Assembly: GCA_027943335.1 (NCBI GenBank)
Contig: BSBK01005647.1
Coordinates: forward strand, 62,001-126,000
DNA from: Chamaecyparis obtusa
Lineage: Eukaryota > Streptophyta > Pinopsida > Cupressales > Cupressaceae
DNA length: 64,000 nucleotides
Direction of reading: 5' to 3'
A model generated the notes under the pieces. That model saw nothing but the letters and a program-made list of their open reading frames with translations, was not told the DNA's origin and did no database searches. Position 1 is the first letter of the stretch, and each line of letters begins with the position of its first letter. The translations under genes were made by a program, and so were the position numbers. This document shows positions 43,290 through 54,074 of this stretch, piece by piece.

Positions 43290-46284
43290 TGTTAGAACCT
43301 AAAAAATTTTGCATGGCTATGGAATTTTTCTCTTGTCTCTACAATGTTTTTCCTTGCCCCTGGCCTCAAACTCTAGTTCATAAATTAAAAATTTCTAGTC
43401 GTTGGTGAAAAGAAACCCTAGACTGTATTGACCCTATTCTAATTGAGTGTTACTTTTGTGGTTACTAAAGTCCCAATTACCCATGTGTTAAATTGCCCCC
43501 ATTCATTGATGACCACTTTTACATGTTATATCATTAGGTTATTATGTCGCCCCCTCCGCCCTTTTAATTTTTCTATCCAAGCCTTGGTCTCACAAGATTT
43601 ATTTTCCTAGGTGTCGGCCTTTTAAATTGTGTGGCTATCATTATTCCACAAGGTTTCCTATTGTTAGAGTTTCTAACATGTGGTATAGTGATGAGAGAAC
43701 ACCTGTCCCACTAGGCCCAGCATCTTAGTCTATCTTTAATCCTATGATGGGTGCATGATCTCATGGAATCTTTACAAGCTACGAGATCATGTGATGACTA
43801 TCAGAACTTCTAGGTAATAGAATGTTTCTTAGTTTTTCCACTGCTAGGTGTGCACGAATGGTAGCTTTTCATTGGTCGTGCTAGATGGTGAGTTAGATTT
43901 TATCAACGGGGCCCTACACTTAGTAGATTTAAGATCTAATGGCTGGCATAAAAGCACATGGAATATTATTCCTCTATCAGATCATTCGACATCCATTGAT
44001 TCAGTATCAGACTATAGGGGTTGGCAGTGGGACCATTTTCTAGGTGTTGCCAATTTGTGATGATCTGATTGGTTGTAGGTTAGGTGACTGGGATGGTATT
44101 AGTGGCACCTATTTCCTAAATGGTTAAAGTATAATAGGAACTTGTGGTTTTCATTATACTATTAAGATGAGATGCATGAAGTTTAGCATCATGGTATAGG
44201 GACAACCATCCAATGCAGAGGTGGATGAGATAGTATGAAGTGAGTCCTCCAGTGCCTAGTCATGCTGACTTGCATTATTTTAATTGGCTATGCCAGATTG
44301 TGAGCTGGTAGTTGTCAGTGGGCCCGAGGTTTTCAGTCTGGGAAGTGCATTAATGATCGATAAGATCTCACATTTGTCACTATACCATGGATATAAGATG
44401 CATGATATTTAGGTTAGTGGTATAGAGATAGTCATTGATCTTGATTAGAGATGGAACCATGCGGTGGGTCCTCTGTTGCTGACTCATTATGATATGGGTG
44501 AGTGTTTTGACGACATGTGGATCAAGGTGGGCCTAATTTTTTTCTTCTGTCACATGGCCTTTGATTGTAACTGCGGTTAGAGATGAAGTCTAACATTTTC
44601 ATGACTAAGGCATAAATGTAAACCGAGATTCCCACTAAGGTTAAAATCTTATACCCAGGAAAAGTAAGAGGATCTAACAGTTGCATTTTAAAGTTGATCT
44701 TAGTCTGATTTCTAACCATTGATGTGGTTTCTAGCACCATAAAGTTGCTATTATTTTTCAAATTCAAATCTTTTCAGGGTTTTTTCTGTAGGGTTTGTAA
44801 CAGTAAGTCGTATAAGATAGGGGGTTGTTCAGAATTGATTTTCTCGAATCATTGTAGTTAAAGAAAATAATGAAGAGGATCTAGGTAGCCGTCTTGATTT
44901 GATTTTGCTACTTGGAGTGCCATGCCACATAATACAAAGGACTATTATTTGACACAGGTGGCTAGGGTTTGATTGATGTCAGAGGTCTCCATGTTATGTA
45001 CATGCAAGATCTACAGGCTGGCTCTAGCATTAAATTTTTTTTACTTGTACCAAGAAATTGGTCAAATTTCTAAATGTAGTAACCTTAGAATATGAAACTA
45101 AATATCTGTACACTAGATTTGATCTGATTCTTGTAGATTTCTAGTTTTTTCTGTAGTCTTTCATTTCTTATTGTACCTGGTGGTTGTAGATATAATTTTT
45201 CTCTAAATGATCAGTAGCTTGTTGCAATCATTGTTTGTATAAAAGGATTTTTAAGATCATTTAGAGGGGTTTGAGTTCCAATTTTCTTTTGTGACCTAGT
45301 TCCTTTGAAGGGTCCTTTTCCTGTAGATATTTTCCTTCTTCTCTACATATACGGTGTTCCCTCTTTCCTTTCTAGTTTGGAGAAGATAATATAAGTTGTA
45401 ACAGGTTTGTCTTATGTATAAGAATTCAATAAATTTGTACTGTTATTAGACTATCTCCATTTGAATCCTGAACTTGCTGATTATAGCATCAAGGATGTTT
45501 AATCTTTCTATTTTCATTTCCTATGTGTCTACAATAGAGTTGTCTTCAAAGAGATAATTGATTTCAAGATTAGTTTTCAAATGTGTATGAGCTAGGGTAT
45601 CAAGGGTATCTCATGCTTGTCTTTCAATATATTTTGATTAATGTATTTCTTGTTTATAGGTCTCTTCTAAGGGGAGGGTTAAAATCCTTTGAATAGGTGA
45701 TAGCATATCTGGGTACACAGGTTGATTGTTGAAGTGAGGTTTTATTAATGGTGTATGTTTGATATAAGGCATCAACATATTATGATGTATTGCCTCCTTG
45801 TTTCATAGCTCTCTTTTGCAGTGATGTATTTGACTCTGTTGCCCATTGGATGAGGTGCTGGTCTATGAGAGATTTAGGGTAGCTCAGGGGTCCTTTCAAC
45901 CCAACATTAATCATTCAAATGAACTACCTTTTCCTTTCATGTTGGATGTAGTAGTAGGAGGTCCATTCTAGGTTTTAGACTCATTCTATGAAAATAGGTT
46001 ATTGCATAAGGTTATGATCTCATTGGGGTATAGGATACCTAAAGGAGTCTAGAAACTATTCCACAATAATCTATTTGTAGGCCTTTTTTTTATCAAGAAG
46101 ATTCATGAGTGTGTAGATAAGGCAATACCGGCCCGAGTGATGTGGAGCTCAAAGAAGAAGGAGGATGCTCTTTGTCCTCATCAATTGGCCCTTTTTCCCT
46201 ATTAGACTTTGGAGTGGAGACTAACCAATTTTTCAATCATAGTGTAAACCTGACGCTATGTGGGAACAAGTTTAAAATCCAACA
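43290..46284 (+). repeat. Element F LTR copy 3
   Basis: TGTTAGAACC...AATCCAACA, ending at the D coding sequence. Hairpin H3 at 44145-44208, TATAAAAGG at 45238-45246. Confidence 0.88.
45201..45266. promoter_or_regulatory. TATA box inside a perfect 12-bp inverted repeat (F LTR copy 3)
   Basis: Arms 45201-45212 and 45255-45266, TATAAAAGG at 45238-45246. The loop differs from the other copies at several bases. Confidence 0.75.
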
Positions 46285-47557
46285 ATCTCTAGCAACTCTT
46301 CCTACTCCACCTCCTAATCAAGAGAACATCAATAACTTCTTACAATGCATGCATGCTACCCCAGGTCCTCCTGACATCATATTTACTCAAAAGGATTTAT
46401 CTTCTAAAGAATTTCAAAATTAGTATGATGCTCTCAAGGTTGTTGTTTCTATCAATAAAAGTATCATTCGTAGGACCTTGATTGATAATGGATCTGGGAT
46501 TAATGTTTTTAGCATGGACATGCTCAAAGTGATTAATGCCAACCTTTCAACTATTCAATCTAATAATGTTCCTAGATGTGGCTTTGATAACATTGCTAAG
46601 AACACTTTAGGAATCATTACCTTACCTATCAAAGTAAGACCAGTCATCCTGAATACACCTATTCATGTTATGATTGGACCTCTTTATTATAACCTTATTT
46701 TGGGTAGACCTTGGTTACATGAGATGCATGTTATCCCTTCCACCCTTCATTGTAAAGTCAAGTTTATACATAATAACAAGATGTATACACTTCATGCGAA
46801 TGATGCACCTAATCCTTGTCTTAATATTCAAAATCACACTACTCCTATTTCTAATAGTAATCCTCCTTCCTCTAATGCTCTTCCTAATGATGATTGCGGA
46901 ACCTTGGATTTTAATCCTACCTTTATTAGAGAGTATAAGGTTAATGATCTTGATTTTATGAAGAAACAAAGAGAATTTGAACAATGAGTTTTTACATCTA
47001 AAGCCCTTAGTAATAAATTTGTCATTACTTCTACCCACAATGAATCTGTCAAACCTACTAAGGATGATATAGTGAGTGCTAAATTTCCATTGACTCCTTC
47101 TGATATGGCTTCTTGTTATGGTCCTAGTTATCATTTCCTAGTTAAACAAGGATTTAATAGTCAAGGATGTGGTAAGTATAAATAGGGAATTCAAATTCCC
47201 TTACACACTAGGGGGCATGAGCATTCTTATGGATTAGGATTTAATCCTCAACAACAAATCAATGTTAACAACATCTCCAATAACACTTCAAAACATGATG
47301 AAACTATGAAGGAATTTGACCTAGAAGTTCTTTTGCCTAAACTCCTTCATTCTAAGATGATTACTAGACCTAAACACAAAAAGAAACATAGTTCACACTT
47401 GAAGACTCTTCCTTTTTGTTTATATCATAGATTTCATGATCACTCTACTAGTGAATGTCAAGCTTTACATTATAAGATTAGGCAGCTCATTGATAGTAAG
47501 GTTATTTTTATATCATGTAGCAATGAGTTGTATTTCAATTCTACTTTCTATAAATAA
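46285..47557 (+). pseudogene. Element D ORF, C-terminal part: protease, G-patch-like segment, zinc knuckle
   Basis: The frame resumes after F. A TAG lies near 46421. The aspartic protease follows (LIDNGSGINVFSMDMLK near 46478, LGRPWLHEM near 46700). After a TGA at 46985-46987 come glycine-spaced sequence GFNSQGCGKYK and YGLGFNPQ (about 47150-47250), which resembles a G-patch, and then CLYHRFHDHSTSEC (about 47421-47462), a CX2HX4HX4C knuckle like the one in element E's gag (CKFHNGIGHTIENC). A TAA ends the frame at 47555-47557. No RT follows. A knuckle after the protease is unusual, since in E it lies before it. Confidence 0.75.
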
Positions 47558-47883
47558 CATCTATGTTCCTATTATAGAGCTCCACATTATGTAAATAATG
47601 TTAACCTAATCCTTGGGGGCTCGTTGTCTTGCATAGTGTTGTGAGTGATATACTAAGGTCCCCTTCCATCCTTGTTCCTACACTTGGGGGGAAAGGATGT
47701 CATCTCCTTATTTTCTATCTTTCTAGGATTCACATTTGTCCTTGGTTAAGATGTATCTATCTATTATGTGATATCCAAACTATTATTGAGGATCTTTGTC
47801 CTTGATCACAACCTATTTCATTATTTGACATTGGGTTTCCATGGTTGATATATCTCTCACCTTGGAAGCTGAATAGTGTGCTA
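47558..47883 (+). other. Element D 3' untranslated region, first part
   Basis: No ORF is seen. G-rich runs (CTTGGGGGCTCG at about 47612, ACTTGGGGGGAAAGG at about 47682) resemble internal purine tracts. Ends at the solo LTR's target duplication TGCTA (47879-47883). Confidence 0.6.
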
Positions 47884-48883
47884 TGTTGGCAATTTGGATG
47901 AGTTGACTACATAGATGTCATTATGGAAACATATGATCCTCATGAAGATCACACAGGTTAGAGAGCAAGTATGACAAAGCGCATTGCAAATTTGTCTAAG
48001 TGTGAGACAGTGTTTTACCAGTGAACCTAGACACAATTTTTGTTTGTGACATTGACTAGAGTAATTTCAATGCTTGTGCACTTGAACATAGAATCTATGA
48101 TGTCTATTGATCACCCATATCAGAGTGCAAGTTAGTATGGCATGTATGGAATTAGTTATGACAGTTTTTCTAAAGATAATGTGAAGCTGATAGGACAGAA
48201 TATGAAGATAGAACTAGTAAAGAGTTAAGGGATTATTTTGTTTATCAAAATAATGACTTAACAATATAAAGGGATGACATCTTAGATGTTAAATCTTGGA
48301 TAAAGTTATTGGTATAAATGTAAATGTAATTGTAATTGTAAAGTGTAGTAATAAGCAGCAAGCAATTGTAGTAGTATGATGTGAAGTATATCAAGCTTAT
48401 GTAATAGCGATAGTAAAAGAGCAATGAATTGATATTGATGCAAGAAGCATAAGGTTATGTACCTTAACCTATTTTTTAATCAGTGTATATTGTACATTAC
48501 TTGTTTGGGTAGTGGGCTCATCTGGTAGTCACATTTTGTACTACAACTCCTAATAGGGTTGAGGCTTCTAACAAGGCCTATAGTCCCTTAATCAGGACTG
48601 ATACACTATATGCTTGTAATATAATCCTAACAGGGTCAACATCCTTAATAGGATGCTTTTGATTACTGGATCTTTGTGGGTACCATCCCCACTGGGGTTT
48701 TCCCTTGGCTAGGGTTTCCTCGAGAAAAAATAATGTGTTATGAGTTCTTTATTGTTATGCATATTGTTTAGCTTCTTATGTTATTCATGTATAAAGATAA
48801 TCTATTATATCCATAATTGGGAAAAAGATAAAGTTTGTAGAATATTGATTCACCCCCCCTCTCAGTATTCCCTATTCCTAACA
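47884..48883 (+). mobile_element. Solo LTR of a Sirevirus-like copia element (1000 bp)
   Basis: TGTTGGCAATTTGG...CCCTATTCCTAACA, flanked by the perfect 5-bp duplication TGCTA (47879-47883 and 48884-48888). It has the same late landmarks as the other copia LTRs: TAACAGGG words, hairpin GTGGG...CCCCAC (48676-48692), TTGATTCACCCCCCCTCTCA near the end. No internal sequence remains, so LTR-LTR recombination removed the body. Confidence 0.9.
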
Positions 48884-48888
48884 TGCTA

Positions 48889-49815
48889 TCCCTCACAAGG
48901 GTTACTTTTTCACTTCTTGCATGATATCTCTTTGCATTCATCCCTTCCATGGCCTCATAGGGGCTATGACCTTCTTGGCTTGGACTGGTTGTTGTCTATG
49001 GATATTGTCTTGATTCTAAAGAGGGCTTTATTCTTGTCCTTTTCTTTCCTTAACATGTCAAAATACTATGTTTTTTCCATATTAAGGAGGGGAGCATATA
49101 TATGGCCTCCATCACTCTATATTATGTATTTTTGTTCTAACCTTTTGTTTTGCAGTATGCCAAATCCTCTGAAGGTAATGCACATAAATTGCTAAATCTT
49201 GAAGGGACACACATTTCCAATTTGAAATATGCTAAATCATCTGAAGGTAACACACATAAGTTGCTAAATCCCGAGGAGACACACATTTTTCAAATGTTTC
49301 AATATGATAAATCTTGGAAGGTAACACACATAAGTTACTAAATCCTGAAAAGACATGCATCTATATGCGAAATCTTTCGAAGGTAACACACATAAGTTGA
49401 TAAATCCTGAGGAGACATGCATTTCATATTCATGGTGATACAAGAAAGTGGATCCATGGGTGCTTTATAAAATCCATTTGAAGATGCACTACATACATGC
49501 ACAAAGTTGCCAGAAGGCACACAACATTATGGGGTGATGATAAAGTGTTTTCTTGGTGGGTCATCCTATCCTTTTGTGGTTCACAATGAGATACACACAT
49601 CTTACTGGGTGAGCTAACCACTCTTCTCTTCCCTTTTCTATCTTTTTCTAGTGATTTCTCTCTTATTGCAATCTTGGAGTTGATGAAGAATCAAGTCCCT
49701 AGGGGCTTGAGGATTCCTTTGTCCCTTTGATTTCAATAATATTATCTTTTTCTTTGTGATCTCCTTTACCAAGAGTTTGCATCGAGTCCATACTCTCGCT
49801 AAAGTGGGGGCTTAA
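48889..49815 (+). other. Element D 3' untranslated region, second part
   Basis: No convincing gene. Contains a tandem repeat (49155-49430) and, just before the right LTR, the purine tract AAAGTGGGGG (49801-49810), the likely plus-strand primer of D. Confidence 0.65.
49155..49430 (+). repeat. Tandem repeat of about 70 bp, four units
   Basis: Units share AAATC-T-GAAGGTAACACACATAAGTTGCTAAATCCTGAGGAGACACACAT in degenerate form, starting near 49155, 49227, 49301 and 49364. It lies in the D 3' region; its function is unknown. Confidence 0.75.
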
Positions 49816-51092
49816 TGTATCATCTTAAAATGGAAGCACTTCCATGGTAAGAAATTTTAGCCCTCTGAGTAAGTGGTTTGGGGTCACGTTGAATGCCTTT
49901 AATGGGTACTCAACTTGGATCTGGCTTTTTCCCCTATTCTGCTCCATTTTCCACTTCTTCCTGGCATTTTCCTAGCATTCTAGGTCAGGTTCCTAAGGTT
50001 TTTGACCACTAGGTCAAAGTCGACCTTATGGGGTCAAAGTTAACCTTGACCCTGACCTGGTTAGATACAAGCTCATCCTTGACCCTAGGGTTCTGGATCC
50101 TTGGGGTTAGCCTCCAGCTGTAGGATTTCATCAAAATCTTGTCTTTTCCCTCTTCGGGGCCACTATTTCTCAAGTTAAGTTTCAAATTATCAAATTAATA
50201 TTTGAGGTGGACCTTTCTTGATATTTGTATAGGAATCCTAATTTATTATTGGAGATTAGCCTTTCTCAAGTTTTGTGCCTAATGCTCAAATTAACTTTGG
50301 GGTTGGCCTTACCTCGAATTTTGTGATAAGGCTCTTAAATAACTATTTTATTTCTATATTAAGGGTGGTCCCCTCCTAGAGTTTTGTGTCAATATTTTAA
50401 TTTTTATTTCCTCTCCATGTGCACCTCTCTAGATTTTTGTGCCATGGGCCCTTAATTATTGTTTTCTACGAGGCCCCTCTTGTTCCCTAGATCACTATAA
50501 AAGGGAGCCTTCCTCTCTCATTTTCTCATCCATTATTCACATCTCACAATCTCTCAAGCTCTCAAGTGCAAGCAAGTAAGAAGATCAAGCATTCAACCAT
50601 TCAATTCATCAAGGAGATGTATTAGTAGCCATTGAAGGATTCAAGCTCTATGGAGCTCTCTTGTTGAAGATTCCTCCATCCATTCAAGCCTCTTCCTATT
50701 TCAAGATCCATTCAAGATTTGTGTTGAAGATCTAAAGAAAATTGATTAGAGACATCCTACATTTGATTATACATTCATCCATTCTTGTGGATTCAAGGAT
50801 TTGAATCCTCCACAAGGGTTTCAACTCAAGCAAGGTGAATTGTTCCATTTACTTTGTTTATTCTAGAAATTTCAATTCAATTTCAAGGTTAATTCCTAAA
50901 TTAGGGTTTGACTGAGGAAAACCCCTTCCGCCCCCAAAAAAACCCTTTTTTCTTGTAGGTACAGGTGTGAAATTTTGGATCTGAGAGTAGATTTGGATAC
51001 TCTTTTCAGTGAACTTCTGGGATCTGTGAACAGAGTCAAAATTGACCTTCAAAATAAAAATATAGCCTTTGACCTTTTATGAGGGTCAAAGT
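49816..51092 (+). repeat. Element D 3' LTR, truncated by element E
   Basis: Aligns with 29890 to about 31182. The TATA box is at 50496-50503. It stops at GGGTCAAAGT, where E begins. AAAGT (51088-51092) should be the left copy of E's target duplication. Confidence 0.85.
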
Positions 51093-52123
51093 TGTGTGCT
51101 AGAAAGTAGTCACACTTATGTGAATCATTACATCCAAGAACACTCAACAATGAGGTCTCAAATAGCAATTCACAACTCTCTATTCATGGAGTACAGGGGT
51201 TGTATATGAGGCCCTCAGATTGACCTTGTTAAACCCATGCAAGTACACCAAGAAATGAGAGCTTCAAGGATGAGAAGCAAGAATGCTAATCTTCATTGAT
51301 CTTCAAGTTATTGCATGTAAATGAAACTAATCTAGATGATAACAATGCAAGAAATAAACTACTCTATTGAAATGAGAGTTTTACAAATTCTTGCTAATTA
51401 AACTATGTGAAGATTAATCTAAAACAATGAAAGAAACTAAGCTAAGATGCTATGAAGATTAATCTATATGTAAATATGCAAGCTAAAATTCTATAATCTT
51501 CAAAACTCCAAATATCACCAAGAAAACCTGTAGCATAACAATAGTATGAAAATTATGGATCCGAAATGAGAAGGAGAGGGCTCCTATAGATAAGAAAATA
51601 TGGAAGAGAATGCATCTCCAAGAGAAATGTGGGATAAATCAAAAAAGAGGAAACAAAGCTCATTTTTTAGAAAGTGTCGAGAGAAAAAGAATTTTCTTTA
51701 TTTTTAATTATTTGTTTCCCTTTTTCATCACAAAAGGGTTTTAAGAGGATTATTTATTTATTTATTTAAAAGAATAATTCTATTTTAATTAAATAAGATA
51801 ACATTATATATTTAAAAGGGAGATATTATTTAAACAAGATAAAATCATTTAATTAAAAGGGATTTTAATTAAATGAAATTATTTTATCTATAAGATATTT
51901 TTTTCAATTAAATAAGCCTATTTTATTTATTTAAGAGAGAATATTTCTTTTAATTAAATAAAATTATTGATGAAATGATCAAACCTTTGGGAAAATTGAA
52001 ATGATCGAATTATTTAGGATTGATCAAAGAAATTGATTTGAATTTTGCAAAGTATTGATTTAGGAATTTGATAATTTAATAAATGGGGCCGAAAGTCTAG
52101 GTGGTCATTTTAAGGTGTATACA
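51093..52123 (-). repeat. Element E 3' LTR (1031 bp)
   Basis: On the minus strand it starts TGTATACACCTTAAAATGACC and ends CTAGCACACA. The start is fixed by the adjacent purine tract and the end by the break in D's LTR. A TATAGGAGCCC near 51575-51585 (minus) resembles D's TATAAAAGGGAGCC region, so the two LTR families appear related. Confidence 0.78.
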
Positions 52124-52136
52124 TTTGCCCCTCTTT
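52124..52136 (-). other. Polypurine tract of element E
   Basis: The minus strand reads AAAGAGGGGCAAA directly before the LTR start TGTATACACC. It is the likely plus-strand primer. Confidence 0.75.
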
Positions 52137-54074
52137 GACTAATGTGAGGTTGATTTGGGATCACATGCAATCAAAGAATGGAATTGAAGTGTGAGATCAA
52201 TTTGGGATCACAAAACAACCCAGACGTCTGTTTGAAGAATGGGAACACATCAGGACAAAGATAAGCTGATTGAAAAAGACAAGGCCAACACCCCTGTAAA
52301 TAGGTAATTGTTAAGTCTCAAGCAAGGTTTGATTGGTAGGTTTGATAAAGCTGAATCAAGGATTGAAGTTTGATAGGTACTACCCCCTCATGATCGAAAT
52401 TGAAATGAGATGGAGGAAATATAGTGAATTGATAAGTTTGATCAAATCAAACTAAAGATAAGGTTCTTGATGTAAGATGAAAGATATAAGGATCACAGAA
52501 CCAAGGTAGATCATCAAGAAAGATTATGCCCCAAGGTTGAATTAGAAGAAAAGAAGTGGAGTGAAAGAAAATGGAAGACAAAATTTTGGAAAAAATGAAA
52601 AGAAATGGAGAGAAGAAAGAGAATTTGCCTCAAGAACGAGCATGTCCCAAAATTAATCAATTGTTAAGATAGGAAATTTTGATTGAGATCACGAAAGAAG
52701 ATAAGGAAATGAAAATAAAAATGTGATCATAATTGATTAAAAGTTCACAAGAAAGATGAAGGAAAACCCTCTCAAACTCATAATGCAGCCTTAAAATGAA
52801 AATTAATCATGAAGTCTAACAATGCAAGCTACATGAAAATGCAAAGGTGTACTTGCAACAAGGCAACTGTAACATATGATTTTATGTTCATCATTCATTA
52901 GAGAATGTAAAGAACTTATTTTCATCATTGGGCCATTATTAGCAGACATTGAAAAATGACACAATCATCACTAGTCACAAGTGCAACTATGAAGATATGA
53001 ATATGATTTATATCGGATTGGAATGTGGAAATATTCTAACATGAGCATCAAAGACATAAGGGTCAAGATGACTTCAATGTTAGCTTACCCAATTTAAGGT
53101 AGCAAAACCACTCTCTCATCAGGGCATAGATATCAAGATGACCATAAGAACAGTTGTGCCAAAAAAGTCAAGGATGATGTCTCAAATATCCTAAGTGTTT
53201 CAAGAGAATAACAAGAGACACTCAAGAGCTTCGAGAGCACACCCACAAGAAGAAAGAAACAAAAACATGCCCCATGCCCCAAGTCTTCTAGCTATACATC
53301 ATGGAGAGACTTATTAGACAAGGACATTCAACGAAAATCAACAATAGTCAACACACAAAGAAAAGATCATGACATGGCTCAAACATTAAGTGTTGTGTTT
53401 AAAAAATTTAAGTGTGTTCACTGATACTGAGTTCTGAGGATAAGGATCAAATTCTTGAAAGTAGGTAAAATCACTTGACAAAATTGGATAAGACCAAACT
53501 GATAAGTGTTGAAAAACACTTGATGTCAGGGGTTGTGTTGAAAAACACAATTCAGGTGCTGTTGAAAAACACTGTTTGTGAGGTGTCCTAAAGACTGACA
53601 TGTCCAAGAGACCAAAGCTAACATAGTTATGACCCCTAGACAAAGACAAAGACCAATTCCAAACCAAGGCATGATGGAGAAAGGCTAAGTGTCGAGAATG
53701 CATGCTAAGAAATAGGGGTGCAAAGGCCTCAAGTAGTGCTCGTTTCCAGGTTTTCACCACTTGGATTTTTCTTGCAATTTTTTTCAGGACTTTTTACAAT
53801 TTTTTTGTATTTTTGCTACCAAGGCACCTGTTTCCAGGTTCTCACCAGGGCACTTTTTCTATTTTTTTTATTTTTTTTATTTTTTTGGTATTTTCAGAAT
53901 ATATAATTTTTTTGAGATACATCAAAGTGCCTATTGCTAGGTTTTCACTAAGATGATCATTTTTTAGGACATTTTCTGATTTTTAGAATTTTCTCAACAT
54001 CATATATGAATTTTTTTGGTATTTTTTTAGGATCAATAAATATGTACAAAGGATGCCCCCAGACAGAACAAGCA
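52137..54074 (-). other. Element E 3' untranslated region (about 1.9 kb)
   Basis: No gene is seen. Contains GTTGAAAAACAC three times (about 53508-53573) and three degenerate T-rich units of about 100 bp, each with CCAGGTTTTCACC or a variant (near 53745, 53833 and 53936). A long 3' region is common in Tat/Ogre elements. Confidence 0.65.

Larger units (their letters stand above)
32688..46284 (+). mobile_element. Element F: gag-only retrotransposon with three long LTRs and two bodies
   Basis: The block reads LTR (32688-35677), body (35678-37983), LTR (37984-40971), body (40972-43289), LTR (43290-46284). LTRs are 2990, 2988 and 2995 bp and bodies 2306 and 2318 bp. LTR ends are TGTTAG...CCAACA (TA instead of TG in copy 1). 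The flanking 5-mers AGCTC (32683-32687) and ATCTC (46285-46289) differ at one base and look like a target duplication, so the whole complex behaves as one insertion in D. Each body has a primer-site-like TGGTGACTCTGCTGGGGA and a capsid-type gag; no protease, RT or integrase. It matches the gag-only, terminal-repeat class called TR-GAG. The extra LTR-body unit probably arose by unequal recombination between LTRs. Confidence 0.87.
29890..51092 (+). mobile_element. Element D: Tat/Ogre-related gypsy derivative without RT or integrase
   Basis: The left LTR starts TGTATCATCTTAAAATGG at 29890. The right LTR starts with the same word at 49816 but is cut at 51092 by element E, so D's right end lies outside the window. 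The internal region has a primer-site-like TGGTGAACCC, an ORF with a Tat-type gag tail and protease, and a purine tract (49801-49810) before the right LTR. No RT, RNase H or integrase is present, so D is non-autonomous. It hosts F (32688-46284), a solo LTR (47884-48883) and E. The LTRs differ at roughly 6-7% of sites by eye. Confidence 0.85.

Noticed and set aside
48740..49195. 151-codon ORF with hydrophobic stretches, possible membrane protein
   Set aside because: It crosses the solo LTR end at 48883 and its target duplication, so it cannot be an old coding frame. The composition follows T-rich DNA.
53702..53956. Phe-rich ORF
   Set aside because: Product of T-runs in the 3' region of element E. 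No start context or homology is seen.
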